Positions 7,226 through 15,927 are shown, counted from the first letter of the stretch. The stretch: DNA of 64,000 nucleotides from Phocaeicola salanitronis DSM 18170 (GCF_000190575.1 NC_015164.1:3744001-3808000); one strand, 5' to 3'. Notes: generated from the letters alone by a model not told the origin. Program-made: numbers and translations.

Positions 7226-7849
7226 TTAATGGTTTGGTGAGGAACAGTGTTCAGCTGTTGGCTCGACTTGGTTATACACTCTATTCTTCATTTGAAATAG
7301 TTTGTTGTATGGTATTACAAATTCGTTTGTTTCATAAATAGGGGCAAACATTCGTATCATAAATACCTTGCAATAGATACTATCGCATATTATATCATCA
7401 TTGGGGTGCTGTGTAATGAACAGTGCTTTATATAAAAACTTATCGTTTGTTTCTTTGACAAAATCTACATCATAAGAGGTTAGTATGGCAAAATTATCAT
7501 CACCAATGCAATCATTCCAACTGAAATTACTGATATTGCTTCCTACCAAAACAAGCAGGCAATCATCGAGCTTCTTATCTGTTACAAATTCAATTACTCC
7601 ATCCCATATAGGATGACTGCATGTTATATCGGTGTAGTCATTTGCAGATACGCCTCTTATTTGTACTTGCTCAACGAAAGGCATTCTTTTTAATCCCCAT
7701 TGAACAGGCAACAATGTAAATAGCCATACATACATTCCAACAATGATGATAATCGGAAATGCAAACATCAAGGAGTGTCTTAAATCCTTTCGGACAAGGC
7801 ATCCCAAGAAGGCTATAATTAGCATAAGAAGCAATACAATGACTACCAT
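7226..7849 (-). CDS. Membrane-anchored protein reading through a boundary site
   Basis: This 207-residue protein has two N-terminal membrane segments (about 2-17 and 26-48) and a soluble domain with repeated acidic motifs. A paralogue (186 residues) lies at 38645-39205 and stops before its own boundary site. Here the site's usual TAA is out of frame, so the last 16 residues (NQVEPTAEHCSSPNH) are encoded by the site itself. The stop is 4 nt from the next start at 7221. No named family is recognised. Confidence 0.65.
   Translation of the reverse strand: MVVIVLLLMLIIAFLGCLVRKDLRHSLMFAFPIIIIVGMYVWLFTLLPVQWGLKRMPFVEQVQIRGVSANDYTDITCSHPIWDGVIEFVTDKKLDDCLLVLVGSNISNFSWNDCIGDDNFAILTSYDVDFVKETNDKFLYKALFITQHPNDDIICDSIYCKVFMIRMFAPIYETNEFVIPYNKLFQMKNRVYNQVEPTAEHCSSPNH
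7227..7274 (-). repeat. attC-like boundary site inside a coding end
   Basis: GGTGAG/CTCGACT and ACAG/CTGT arms with TAAT and GTTA ends. It lies within the 3' end of the gene above. The subtype is shared with 22854, 31708, 34733 and 38591. Confidence 0.7.
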
Positions 7850-7956
7850 CCTATTTCAATTCTAATTGTTTATAATGTATTGACAACAACACCTATAAGT
7901 ATTGGACATTCCACTAACCCGCGCCATGCGGGGCGTATATCCCAACCTCCATGCCC

Positions 7957-7986
7957 CAAAGGTACGAAAAGAATCGGAGAAACAAA
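7957..7986 (-). promoter_or_regulatory. Reiterated array promoter, copy 3
   Basis: TTTG (7986-7983), 18 nt, TACCTTTG (7964-7957) on the minus strand. It is embedded in a short-form promoter block (about 7890-8010) between the genes ending at 8080 and starting at 7849. The upstream CCAAACGGTTTG half-palindrome is present. Confidence 0.75.
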
Positions 7987-8079
7987 CCAAACGGTTTGAA
8001 AAAGTGCGCTAATCCATAAATCACAATAGACAATCCCATATAGACAAATGCCACCTTTTTTACAAAGCTACACGGTAAA

Positions 8080-8730
8080 TCATTCTTGTTTCAGGAAATC
8101 AAGGTCGAAAAAGTAGTCCTTTTTATTTTGGGGATTGACATAAATGATTCCACTTTTATGCAAGGCAAGAAAAACGCCCAAACTGCACTTGTCCATCAGG
8201 ATGGGTTCGCTGAAAAACTGCGTCCGTTTCCCCTTGTAATCCAAAGTTGCTTTTACGATGCAATAGCAGCGTTCATAAGAAAGCGGTTCATGCATCCGGT
8301 CTGGATTCATAAGTGCTTCGCTGGCATTCATTTCCTGACTGCGCCATGATTGGTAGGGCAAATCCGGTTCATCCAGTGAAGCAGGCGCATGTAAACGTGT
8401 TTTTAATGAATAAGCGGGAATGTCCATCCGGGTATAATGGACGGTTCGTTTGTTTTCGGAAATTTTGCAACTGTTCAAATCCACTTCCAGCGCAACGCCT
8501 TTGGAACGAAGCCATTCCTTGTGTTTCTTTTTGTTGTCCTCTTCCCGCCTTTGGCTTCTCCGCATATTCCAGTACATAATGGCAAACGGAATCACCGCAA
8601 GGCTTCCGGTCACCAACATATAGCCGTATTTCCCCATGTCCAAGAATATATAGGTTTGAATTATCAACAGAAACTCTATGGCTATTCCGATGTAGGAAAG
8701 GCATCCAAAAATATTGCTTTTAATGTTCAT
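8080..8730 (-). CDS. Membrane-anchored cassette protein
   Basis: This 216-residue protein has two N-terminal membrane segments (about 9-30 and 36-53), a highly charged linker (RRSQRREEDNKKKHKEW) and a soluble C-terminal domain of about 140 residues that should be cytoplasmic. No family is recognised. It is transcribed from promoter copy 4 or upstream, and a new promoter follows its stop. Confidence 0.6.
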   Translation of the reverse strand: MNIKSNIFGCLSYIGIAIEFLLIIQTYIFLDMGKYGYMLVTGSLAVIPFAIMYWNMRRSQRREEDNKKKHKEWLRSKGVALEVDLNSCKISENKRTVHYTRMDIPAYSLKTRLHAPASLDEPDLPYQSWRSQEMNASEALMNPDRMHEPLSYERCYCIVKATLDYKGKRTQFFSEPILMDKCSLGVFLALHKSGIIYVNPQNKKDYFFDLDFLKQE

Positions 8731-8807
8731 GGTCGTCTCTTGCTGTTAATGGTAAATTACCCTCCGGTATTCAGCAAACCGTCAGGCACATATCTAATCT
8801 CACTGCC

Positions 8808-8837
8808 CAAAGGTACGAAAAGAATCGGATAAACAAA
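8808..8837 (-). promoter_or_regulatory. Reiterated array promoter, copy 4
   Basis: TTTG (8837-8834), 18 nt, TACCTTTG (8815-8808) on the minus strand. It follows ATPase copy 2 and drives the 8080-8730 gene. Confidence 0.75.
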
Positions 8838-8932
8838 CCGGATGGTTTGGAAAAGTTCGCAAAAGAATTTTCGGGAGGGGCAGAATGACCGTCGGCATCC
8901 TGCCATTTCCTCCGCCAATCATTAGGGTCATC

Positions 8933-10189
8933 TTAAAGTTCCAGTGAATTTTCCTTAAGCAAGAATTCGTAAATGCTGATGGTCGTAATCCCTGCTTCAT
9001 CCCTTGTTATGGGGCTTTCCTCTCCGATAACGATAATCTTCTTGAAAGAATCGTCCACTCTCAACAGGGAAGCCCGTTCCTGCCTTATTTTCTCATCGGA
9101 TTCCATCCGATAGGCCGACTGTATGTAATACCGTCTGCTCCCCAGATTGCAAACAAAATCGACCTCAAGGCTGGAACGGTGCTGTTTCCCGTCCTCGCTT
9201 CTGCGGACGACAGGAACGACGCCTACATCCACATTGAAGCCACGTATCCGCAATTCGTTATAAACCATGTTCTCCATCAGATGGCTTTTCTCCGACTGGC
9301 GGAAGTTAATCCGAGCGTTGCGCAGCCCCAAGTCCAAGAAGTAATACTTATAGGGGGAATTGATGTAGCGTTTTCCCTTGATGTCGTAGCGGGTGGACTT
9401 CTCTATCAGGAACGAATCGCAGAGGTAATCAATGTAATTCTTGACGGTATCATTGGATATGGGCGATTTCTTCTCGCTTTGGAACGTATTTGCCAGTTTG
9501 TTCGGATTGGTCAGCGCACCGATGCCCGAAGCCATGATGTTGATGAGTTCCTCCAAATCATCATCCTTTCGTATCTCGTAACGATCTTTGATGTCCTTCA
9601 GGTAGGTTTCGTCGAACAGGGCTTTCAGGAAGCGCACCTTTTGTTCTTCCGTTTGATAGGACAGAATCTGCGGAAGCCCGCCATACAGCATGTATTCGTT
9701 AAATCCGGCCTGTACCGTTCCGGGATAGGCGGACATATACTCGCTGAAACTCAACGGGTACATTTTTACCTCGAAGCCACGCCCCCGAAATTCCGTAATG
9801 ATGTCTTTGGACAGGAATTTCGCATTGCTACCCGTTACATAAATATCCGCATTGCGTATTCTAAGGAAGCCGTTCAGCACATCTTCGAACTGGTCGAGCA
9901 TCTGTACCTCGTCCAATAGGATGTAATACATATCTCCGTCCGTGATGCGGCTCTCCACGTAGGCATAAAGGTTGTCCGGATTTCTCATGGCACGGTTCCT
10001 GTAATCTTCCAAATCCACCTTTATGATATGGTCTGGGGCGATGCCGTTGCTTTCCAGATACGAGGTAAATATCTCAAAGAGCAAGTACGACTTGCCACAC
10101 CTGCGCATCCCGGTTATAATCTTAATCATACCGTTGTTCCGCAAGGAAACGAGTTCATCCAAGTATTTTCTTCGTTCTATATGCTTCAT
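8933..10189 (-). CDS. AAA_14/DUF4143 ATPase, copy 2
   Basis: This 418-residue near-duplicate of the 4677-5933 product has the same Walker A (GMRRCGKS) and Walker B (YYILLDE). Visible substitutions are few and mostly conservative (for example PTEE to QTEE, IIASGI to IMASGI, YYFMDL to YYFLDL, RRGED to RRSED). Its own promoter and palindrome are retained, now lying inside the chimeric end of the 10207-10584 frame. The recent duplication and intact frame suggest that both copies are expressed. Confidence 0.88.
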   Translation of the reverse strand: MKHIERRKYLDELVSLRNNGMIKIITGMRRCGKSYLLFEIFTSYLESNGIAPDHIIKVDLEDYRNRAMRNPDNLYAYVESRITDGDMYYILLDEVQMLDQFEDVLNGFLRIRNADIYVTGSNAKFLSKDIITEFRGRGFEVKMYPLSFSEYMSAYPGTVQAGFNEYMLYGGLPQILSYQTEEQKVRFLKALFDETYLKDIKDRYEIRKDDDLEELINIMASGIGALTNPNKLANTFQSEKKSPISNDTVKNYIDYLCDSFLIEKSTRYDIKGKRYINSPYKYYFLDLGLRNARINFRQSEKSHLMENMVYNELRIRGFNVDVGVVPVVRRSEDGKQHRSSLEVDFVCNLGSRRYYIQSAYRMESDEKIRQERASLLRVDDSFKKIIVIGEESPITRDEAGITTISIYEFLLKENSLEL

Positions 10190-10204
10190 GCTAATCGAAA
10201 TTTA

Positions 10205-10219
10205 TGTCACCAAGTGACA
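10205..10219. promoter_or_regulatory. Palindromic operator-like site before ATPase copy 2
   Basis: Perfect TGTCAC-CAA-GTGACA, identical to 5949-5963. Confidence 0.55.
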
Positions 10220-10584
10220 GAGTTTCCGATTACAAAGATAAGGTTTCTTTCTTCAAGTCTGGCAAGCCTACTCGAAAAAAGTGCCATTGATGACGGCTTT
10301 TTCCGCATTATTTCAATCCCCTTTTTCTTTTTGATGTAATACCTGCTCATAAAACGGTACATGATGTAATAGATTAAAATGAAAAAAATAAACGGCAAAT
10401 CATAATCGAAGTTCTCTTTGACCAATGGATAAATAAACACTATTGCAGGTAAAAATAATAGTCCGCAAAATAGCATCACAGTTCTTTCATGCGGGTTTTC
10501 CAATCGAAATTTATCCCGGTTGAATATGAAGAATTGATAATACATTGCATCGAAGAAGAATTTTATCAGTCTGATTGCTTTCAT
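10207..10584 (-). pseudogene. Truncated, chimeric copy of the 3369-3773 membrane gene
   Basis: Residues 1-91 match the 134-residue membrane protein almost exactly. From about residue 92 the frame runs into the ATPase upstream region (tail SSMALFSSRLARLEERN and onward), losing the last membrane segment. The switch falls at about 10300-10306. The product, if made, keeps the first two membrane segments. It is more likely a disrupted gene than a designed fusion. Confidence 0.8.
10233..10240 (-). promoter_or_regulatory. -7 box of ATPase copy 2
   Basis: TATCTTTG on the minus strand, 44 nt before the ATPase ATG, identical to copy 1. Confidence 0.55.
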
Positions 10585-10603
10585 GCTTGCTTTACATTAT
10601 GGC

Positions 10604-10624
10604 AAAAAAACGATATATTATCGT
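10604..10624 (-). terminator. Possible weak terminator or attenuator
   Basis: Same element as 3792-3813, with a shorter T run (seven). Confidence 0.3.
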
Positions 10625-10693
10625 CTAACGCCCATATCGTCCTTGCTATCTTTTGCCAATGAATCATTCGTTCCAATTTATAATATCCGGCAA

Positions 10694-11167
10694 CTAATCG
10701 CTATTGGGGTGATTAAGTCGTTTGCTACCGGCATACAGTTTCATAGCATAAGAAATAATCATTACCACCGCAAGATAAGTCATGATGATTGCACCAACAA
10801 TCCAACAAAAGTAGAAGTTGTTTTCATCAGACGGTATCATATTCTCCGGCAGTACCCCTGTGCGTTCATATTCCGCCTCGTAGGTGCCAAGCGTCGGCAG
10901 TGTGCTAAACCATAATAAGCTCCAAAGGTTAAAAACAGCTTGCAGCAGAAGAGCGGACAACCGACACAACATATTGCGTATCGCTATATCATACGATATA
11001 TAAATGGGGCAAATGCCAATCAGTGCCATCATGCTTGTCAAAGGTCTGCGGTCGTCATGGACAATCCATTCCCCCTCTTGCATTTCTATTGCATAATATT
11101 CAAAGTATAGAATGACAGCGAAAAGCAAGAAGTATATCGTGAACTTTATAGCATTGGCTTTTCTCAT
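10694..11167 (-). CDS. Four-helix membrane protein
   Basis: This 157-residue protein has four predicted membrane segments (about 8-26, 45-62, 70-90 and 122-146) and a short acidic loop (YEAEYERTGVLPEN). Its 3' end survives as a remnant at 3883-3933, which shows it was ancestrally paired with the membrane gene that follows it here (10584). No family is recognised. Confidence 0.65.
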   Translation of the reverse strand: MRKANAIKFTIYFLLFAVILYFEYYAIEMQEGEWIVHDDRRPLTSMMALIGICPIYISYDIAIRNMLCRLSALLLQAVFNLWSLLWFSTLPTLGTYEAEYERTGVLPENMIPSDENNFYFCWIVGAIIMTYLAVVMIISYAMKLYAGSKRLNHPNSD

Positions 11168-11318
11168 TGAATTGGTATTTCAAGTTGGCAATCCTAATCT
11201 CACCGCCTAAAGATACGGGAAAATAACGGAAAGGCAGACCGTTCTGCGAGATTTTTAATGAATTATCCTATAAAATAACTGGAAACTATTGTTAGAATCT
11301 ACAACAAACGCATCAATT

Positions 11319-11906
11319 TTATTTTACTTGTATTGGATATGTATAAGTTACGAGTTCCTGACCACAATATACCCTAAATAAGATGCTGTCTCCACATAGA
11401 AGATTTTCTATTATACCGGGAGACTTTGCTTTAAGAATATCAACAGACTCAATGTGCAGAGAATCTTTATTCTCTCTCCTCATTTTCTTCAAATATGGCT
11501 CAAAAAAGTCGGATAATTCATCACCTTCGGCATATTGGGGACGATGAGAGGTATAGGCAACAAAAACTTTCTTGCGGAATTTTATATCCTGCAAATAGAT
11601 GTTTGCTTTTAATGTATTATTTTCAACGTGAAAGGTCGTTATCCCAGCTCCCCAAGAGTTCCTCCTAAAATATTTATTATTGTACCAATAACCTTCATTG
11701 GCTAATTGGACCTTCTTTAATGACTCTTTTGATATTTCAAAAGCAAGAGGGATTTTGACCGCTGAAACCTTATCAGAGTCCCTTCCTTTTTTCAAAACTA
11801 TCGGATATTCAGATGATATTTGGTTTATATTAACCTTATTGCCGGATGCACATCCATACAGACATACAATCAAGATCATGCTGAGTACAACTATTTGCTT
11901 TCCCAT
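11319..11906 (-). CDS. Lipoprotein, paralogue of the 3944-4504 product
   Basis: This 195-residue protein has a signal sequence and lipobox LYGC (Cys 19). The mature part shares the YPIVLKK...PLAFEISK pattern with the 3944-4504 lipoprotein but is otherwise diverged, as expected for proteins that track different toxin variants. It lies between AT-rich spacers (11168-11318 and 11907-11949) without a canonical boundary site. Envelope location is supported by the lipobox; the immunity role is inference. Confidence 0.65.
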   Translation of the reverse strand: MGKQIVVLSMILIVCLYGCASGNKVNINQISSEYPIVLKKGRDSDKVSAVKIPLAFEISKESLKKVQLANEGYWYNNKYFRRNSWGAGITTFHVENNTLKANIYLQDIKFRKKVFVAYTSHRPQYAEGDELSDFFEPYLKKMRRENKDSLHIESVDILKAKSPGIIENLLCGDSILFRVYCGQELVTYTYPIQVK

Positions 11907-11949
11907 ATAGTGATTAAAGTCTTAGAATTTAGATAATAACTTATAGCTA

Positions 11950-12528
11950 TTAGTGTGTATCATATATTTTTCTCTTCTCTCTATAAAAAGAACCCAAATC
12001 ATAAAAGGATTCTTCGATGCGGTTCATATACATATCGTCCATTCTGTCGTCATAATCCCCATTAATCCAAATTCTATAATATTTTTTCCCATTTATACCA
12101 TCAAGATAGTATCTTGATTGGATTAAAATGTCTTTTGCATGGTTTCTAAAATCTTTAACATTATCCCAATTATCAAATATTGGGTTATATTCATCACCTT
12201 CTCTAAAATCCTTAGTCATATATTTCGTTTCCTTGTAGAATATACGTTCCAATGCCTTGTACTTCTTCAAGGTGTCAAGCGACCATGTTTCAAAGTTGTA
12301 CTTTTCTACTACCTTGCGCAACTCGCCGGTATCGCAAGGAGCATTGCTTACCACAAAAGCTTCATATTTCACCCGTTTGGTCTGTCTTGAAAAAATCGGA
12401 TAAAACTCCGTCGGTTTGTCGGGATTGTACCCACAAGCCAGCCATTTCCACATCAGCAACCCTGCTGCGAGGATGGTCAGGATAAGTATTGTTCGCTTTT
12501 TCATGGGCAACTTGGGTTTAGCATACAT
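11950..12528 (-). CDS. Signal-anchored cassette protein
   Basis: This 192-residue protein has one N-terminal hydrophobic segment (about 13-32) preceded by basic residues, then a soluble, aromatic and acidic domain that should be periplasmic. No family is recognised. It begins 6 nt after the stop of the 12535-12954 gene, so the pair is translationally coupled and probably acts together. Confidence 0.6.
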   Translation of the reverse strand: MYAKPKLPMKKRTILILTILAAGLLMWKWLACGYNPDKPTEFYPIFSRQTKRVKYEAFVVSNAPCDTGELRKVVEKYNFETWSLDTLKKYKALERIFYKETKYMTKDFREGDEYNPIFDNWDNVKDFRNHAKDILIQSRYYLDGINGKKYYRIWINGDYDDRMDDMYMNRIEESFYDLGSFYREKRKIYDTH

Positions 12529-12534
12529 ATCAAC

Positions 12535-12954
12535 TTATTTATCAGTCTTTGATTGTAAGACATGCCGTAAGCCCCAACAGTATTCCGTCTTGCTGTGGCT
12601 CTGGTAGCAATTATCTTCATCTAAATAAATATCCAACTTCCAAAAGTCCAAATCCTCTTTGCGGATGACATCGCCGTAGTTATCTATGAAAACAGCCACC
12701 TCGTCCTCCTCTTTCCAACTCCAAAGGTAGGGCAACCTGTAGCGGACAGTATGATTTTCGATATACAGTTTCTCCAAATCCCCATCTGCCGTACAAACTA
12801 TTTTTCCCAAATACTTGCTCTCTTGTGGAGTATGGAAGATAATGGTCGGATGAAGCTCACGATATAGCCACCCCGACAGCACAAGGGCAGCTATAACGGC
12901 TATTGTCTTTACCAATCCTTTATGTCGTTTCAATCGGACAGTCATATTCTCCAT
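12535..12954 (-). CDS. Signal-anchored cassette protein, partner of the downstream gene
   Basis: I chose the ATG at 12954 (MENMTVRLKRHKGL, 139 residues) over a TTG at 12966 that would lie inside the degenerate boundary site. A basic N-terminus and one membrane segment (about 17-33) precede a soluble domain rich in Trp, Tyr and acidic residues. No family is recognised. The two signal-anchored proteins form a two-gene cassette. Confidence 0.6.
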   Translation of the reverse strand: MENMTVRLKRHKGLVKTIAVIAALVLSGWLYRELHPTIIFHTPQESKYLGKIVCTADGDLEKLYIENHTVRYRLPYLWSWKEEDEVAVFIDNYGDVIRKEDLDFWKLDIYLDEDNCYQSHSKTEYCWGLRHVLQSKTDK

Positions 12955-12964
12955 TTTTGTTGCC

Positions 12965-13004
12965 AATGATTCAGCAGGAAACAGTTCGCCCTTATCCTGC
13001 GTTA
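12965..13004 (-). repeat. Degenerate attC-like boundary site
   Basis: GCAGG/CCTGC outer arms are kept, while the inner arms and one end are eroded. Confidence 0.5.
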
Positions 13005-13048
13005 TGGGTTATGATTCAGTCTGATACAAGCGTTATCTCGCCATCGCT

Positions 13049-13576
13049 TCATGCGCTACTTAGCAGCAGGTAGAAAGTCGCGAACTGTATAATCAGAGAA
13101 ACGACATAGATGCTGTAATAGAGCAGATACTTTTTCTCCTTTTCGAACTCGGCGAAATACTTTCTGTACTTGTCATTCTTGAATAAGAATATACGATTGG
13201 CATAATACAAGAACAGCACGATGATTGCGAAACACAAAATACAGAGGAAGATGTTCCCAACAATCATATTCAAAACGCTCAATAATTCCACCCTAAAAAT
13301 CTTGATGCAGGCAAGGCAGACAAGACAGAGCATCCAAAAGCTGATGATACATGGGGTGTTAGTCGCCCAAATTATGATAGAACTATTGATGCCTTTATAC
13401 ATTTCGGCTGCTTCTTGTTTCTGTGCCATCGAAATGCCCCGTTTTATATAGCGGTTGTTCCATTTCGAGAGACTTAGCCAATAGAAAGGATTTAGCAACC
13501 TCTCGAAAATGAAAAACAGCAGCTTATAAGTGCAGTAATAATTTATATTGTAATATTTCTCCAATAACTTTAGCAT
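13049..13576 (-). CDS. LLEKYYNI-family membrane protein, paralogue 2 of 4
   Basis: This 175-residue protein carries LLEKYYNINYYC at residue 4, NPFYWLSLSKWNNRYIKRG in the first 50 residues, membrane segments near 76-93, 100-125 and 153-173, and the conserved loop NDKYRKYFAEFEKEKKYLLYY. It has one more C-terminal membrane segment than the 6736 paralogue. Degenerate boundary sites flank it on both sides. Confidence 0.7.
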   Translation of the reverse strand: MLKLLEKYYNINYYCTYKLLFFIFERLLNPFYWLSLSKWNNRYIKRGISMAQKQEAAEMYKGINSSIIIWATNTPCIISFWMLCLVCLACIKIFRVELLSVLNMIVGNIFLCILCFAIIVLFLYYANRIFLFKNDKYRKYFAEFEKEKKYLLYYSIYVVSLIIQFATFYLLLSSA

Positions 13577-13581
13577 GATTT

Positions 13582-13625
13582 TGATGGCTAAGTGGGTTGG
13601 TGAAGAATAGCATTCAACTATTGTT
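13582..13625 (-). repeat. Degenerate attC-like boundary site
   Basis: GGTTGGTGAAG start and TTGTTAG end, with short AATAG/CTATT arms. It resembles the 22854 subtype after decay. Confidence 0.45.
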
Positions 13626-13631
13626 AGTTAG

Positions 13632-14393
13632 TTACTTAATGACTTCAATGTCTTGAATAGGTATATAACCAAAAGGAGCATTGAAAATAGAATTTACTCT
13701 GCACCAACCATTTGTTAATGCACTTATGACAACAGACATTCCAAATCGGACTGCTACGCCATCTTCACCTTTGGTAGTTTTTTCTCCATTAGGTAAAGAA
13801 TAAACGTGGGTGCTGCATAGTATGGCATTATCTCCAACTTGTGGCATAAAGTTTGTCCTTTTAGCATTTTGGGGACTCTGTAACATTATATCATATTGTG
13901 TTTCTATGCATTTAGTAGATGGGAATAAGTATGCTTCAAAACAATCCTTACATTCATTCTCTTTAGGAAAATGCTCGATATGAAAACCAGAAGCGTCAGC
14001 ATACAATTTTCCGTGAGTTTCATCGCCTTTATTATATACTCCATATATTAATCGCCCATCGGAATTATAATATGCAATACTATGCAAGTCACCTCCGTCA
14101 GCCCATCGCTTAAATATTTTTCTTATTTTATTATCTCTATCGAAATACATAGTGAACAATATATTGGCATTCTTTATTTGACCATCATCTAAAATTTTAT
14201 ACGAATGAACTTGATTAAAATCCATATATTCATCACTTATCACTTCTCCCAGACTATCCAAAGGAACAAGGTATGCAATCCACAAAGGCATTTCGTTTAT
14301 TGCATCAAGCTCTGTTTGAATAGTTACCTTATAGCTTTGTGCGAAAGTATAAGGTGAAAGCAAGAATAAAATGTATAGCATTATTATTTTCAT
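13632..14393 (-). CDS. Secreted protein with C-terminal SH3-like domain
   Basis: The real start is the ATG at 14393 (MKIIMLYILFLLSPYTFAQ, a signal peptide); upstream in-frame codons only cover the promoter block. The 253-residue product has a MORN-like middle part (YYNSDGRLIYGVYNKGDETHG) and a C-terminal bacterial SH3-like domain (about 190-253, ending GWCRVNSIFNAPFGYIPIQD). It probably acts in the periplasm. The SH3 architecture recurs at the N-terminus of the 30968-31693 product. The new promoter directly upstream gives this gene its own transcription start. Confidence 0.7.
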   Translation of the reverse strand: MKIIMLYILFLLSPYTFAQSYKVTIQTELDAINEMPLWIAYLVPLDSLGEVISDEYMDFNQVHSYKILDDGQIKNANILFTMYFDRDNKIRKIFKRWADGGDLHSIAYYNSDGRLIYGVYNKGDETHGKLYADASGFHIEHFPKENECKDCFEAYLFPSTKCIETQYDIMLQSPQNAKRTNFMPQVGDNAILCSTHVYSLPNGEKTTKGEDGVAVRFGMSVVISALTNGWCRVNSIFNAPFGYIPIQDIEVIK

Positions 14394-14487
14394 ATTGCAA
14401 TTTATGTATTTATAAATGCACCTATCAAGTATCGGACATTCCGCTAACCCCCGCCATGCGGGGCGTATATCCTGACCTTCATGCCCC

Positions 14488-14517
14488 CAAAGGTACGAAA
14501 AGAATCGGATAAACAAA
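14488..14517 (-). promoter_or_regulatory. Reiterated array promoter, copy 5
   Basis: TTTG (14517-14514), 18 nt, TACCTTTG (14495-14488) on the minus strand, about 95 nt before the 14393 start. The block extends upstream to about 14665 and shares that extension with 20221-20345. Confidence 0.75.
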
Positions 14518-14780
14518 CCGAATGGTTTGGAAAAGTCGCAAAAGAGTTGGCGGAAGGGGAAGAAAGGCTGTCGGCATCCTACCATTTCCTCCGCCAACCA
14601 CCATAGCCACCAGCCTTGAAACTGGCGAAGAAGGAAATGCCGCTTTCTCTTTTTCGCCGGGCACATACTTCGCTGCCGATGGAAACAAGTTTAAGCCAGT
14701 TTGGATGTATATACAAAAGGACGGACTAAACTTACGGGAGAGGATAGCAAGCGGGATGTAATCCGGTGTTCCATATTTAA

Positions 14781-14828
14781 TAATGGTTTGGCGGGAAACG
14801 GCGTTAAGCTATTGCCTTGACCTTGTTA
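14781..14828 (-). repeat. attC-like cassette boundary site
   Basis: TAATGG and GTTA ends, with GGCGGGAA and short inner arms partly decayed. It overlaps the end of the 14809-15579 gene. Confidence 0.65.
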
Positions 14829-15579
14829 CAAGCGTTTCAATAATCAAAGAACATTCTTTTTTATTGAATATCCGAATAAAAATATCGTCCAAACATTCGC
14901 TTCTCATTTCTATGCCTATTTGTTGCCACAAGGAGATTTTCCCTAAAACGTACCATAATATTGAAAAATCCTGATAACCGACAGGTTTTGTAAAAGGTTC
15001 ACGACTTCGTTGATATATACTTTGCATCCGATTGGCGTTTGTTAAATCCTGCTCAATTACCTCATATAAAATGGAATATTTCTTATCTTTTAACGCATAA
15101 AACTCCCTATCCGCCGCAAACCTTATATTAGAGCTTATGATAGCAGGGGAAGTGGTTTTACTAAAAATATCAAGTATAAGACGGAAGTATGTTACAGCAA
15201 ACAGAGTAAGATTACATTCTGATTGATTGTCTACATTCCAATCGGATGCTTTTTGCAGCCAGCGGACAATGGACACATTATTATTGGCTAATGTCTGTTT
15301 AGTGCCAAACAGAAAGAAAAACGCTGTTAGGATATTCATCATATCCAGTCCATTCAATTTTTGCCTACGATTGTAGCTTTTGCATAAAGCAGACACATAA
15401 TTATATGTATCTTTTTGTAACGCCACTAATGACTTACCTAAGCAGAAATCTATTTCCAATAGTTTCCGCTTTGTTTCTAACGCTGTATTTTCTTTATCTT
15501 TAACTATTCCTTCTTTGAATGAAGCCAGTACAGAGAAAGAAGAATAAAAGAAGCGAATATGTTCTTTATTATCTATCAT
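14809..15579 (-). CDS. Helical cytoplasmic cassette protein
   Basis: This 256-residue, mostly alpha-helical protein has no signal peptide. Conserved-looking segments are KPVGYQDFSILWYVLGKISLW and the acidic C-terminus. No family is recognised. The frame passes the first stop of the boundary site out of register and ends at a TAG inside the hairpin, so the last five residues are site-encoded. It lies just downstream of the truncated HU-like gene and palindromic tandem repeat. Confidence 0.55.
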   Translation of the reverse strand: MIDNKEHIRFFYSSFSVLASFKEGIVKDKENTALETKRKLLEIDFCLGKSLVALQKDTYNYVSALCKSYNRRQKLNGLDMMNILTAFFFLFGTKQTLANNNVSIVRWLQKASDWNVDNQSECNLTLFAVTYFRLILDIFSKTTSPAIISSNIRFAADREFYALKDKKYSILYEVIEQDLTNANRMQSIYQRSREPFTKPVGYQDFSILWYVLGKISLWQQIGIEMRSECLDDIFIRIFNKKECSLIIETLVTRSRQ

Positions 15580-15635
15580 GTAAATTGCTTATAATGTATC
15601 ATCTGCCAAGCATCGGATATTCCACCAATCCCCCG

Positions 15636-15756
15636 CCAACTCACTTTTCCGAGTTGCCCAACTCGTTTCCGTGAGTTGCCCGACTCACCGAGCTGAGTTG
15701 CCCAACTCAGAACTTTGAGTTGCCCAACTCACGATTTCAAGTTGCCCGACTCACGG
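15636..15756. repeat. 22-bp tandem repeat of a 14-bp palindrome
   Basis: About five and a half units, each with GAGTTGGGCAACTC (or GAGTCGGGCAACTC) plus 8 nt of variable sequence, at a strict 22-bp period. A contracted version with about one and a half units is at 21255-21290. Confidence 0.85.
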
Positions 15757-15903
15757 AAACGGGTCAGTCGTCTCGTCGGCTATCAGCATAGCCACTTCGC
15801 TCTCGTCCACCATCTTGGTGGTGTACTGAACGGGATACCATTTCTTCGGTTCGTCCGGTTCTGACGGGTTGATGCGTTGTACCGCTTTCAAAAAAATGCT
15901 CAT
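15751..15903 (-). pseudogene. Truncated HU-like DNA-binding protein gene, copy 1
   Basis: The frame from ATG 15903 gives 50 residues (MSIFLKAVQRINPSEPDEPK, then KWYPVQYTTKMVDESEVAML and onward), matching the start of Bacteroidales HU-like DNA-binding proteins that are normally about 120-160 residues. It runs into a stop where the palindromic tandem repeat begins. The rest of the gene is missing. A copy is at 21298-21432. Confidence 0.75.
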
Positions 15904-15927
15904 TGTCGTTTGTTTTTAAGGGGTTTA

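Larger units (their letters stand above)
8896..10305 (-). repeat. Duplicated ATPase module, copy 2
   Basis: The counterpart of 4640-6049. Its right end is fused within a second copy of the 3369-3773 membrane gene at a short shared sequence (GGCTTTTCC versus GGCTTTTTCC), so the junction marks the recombination point. Confidence 0.85.

Noticed and set aside
14394..14666. N-terminal extension of the SH3 protein
   Set aside because: The extension translates the promoter block shared with eight other places; the signal peptide begins at 14393.
15636..15756. Possible CRISPR array
   Set aside because: The repeats are in strict 22-bp tandem with only 8 nt between palindromes and no cas genes, so spacers cannot exist.
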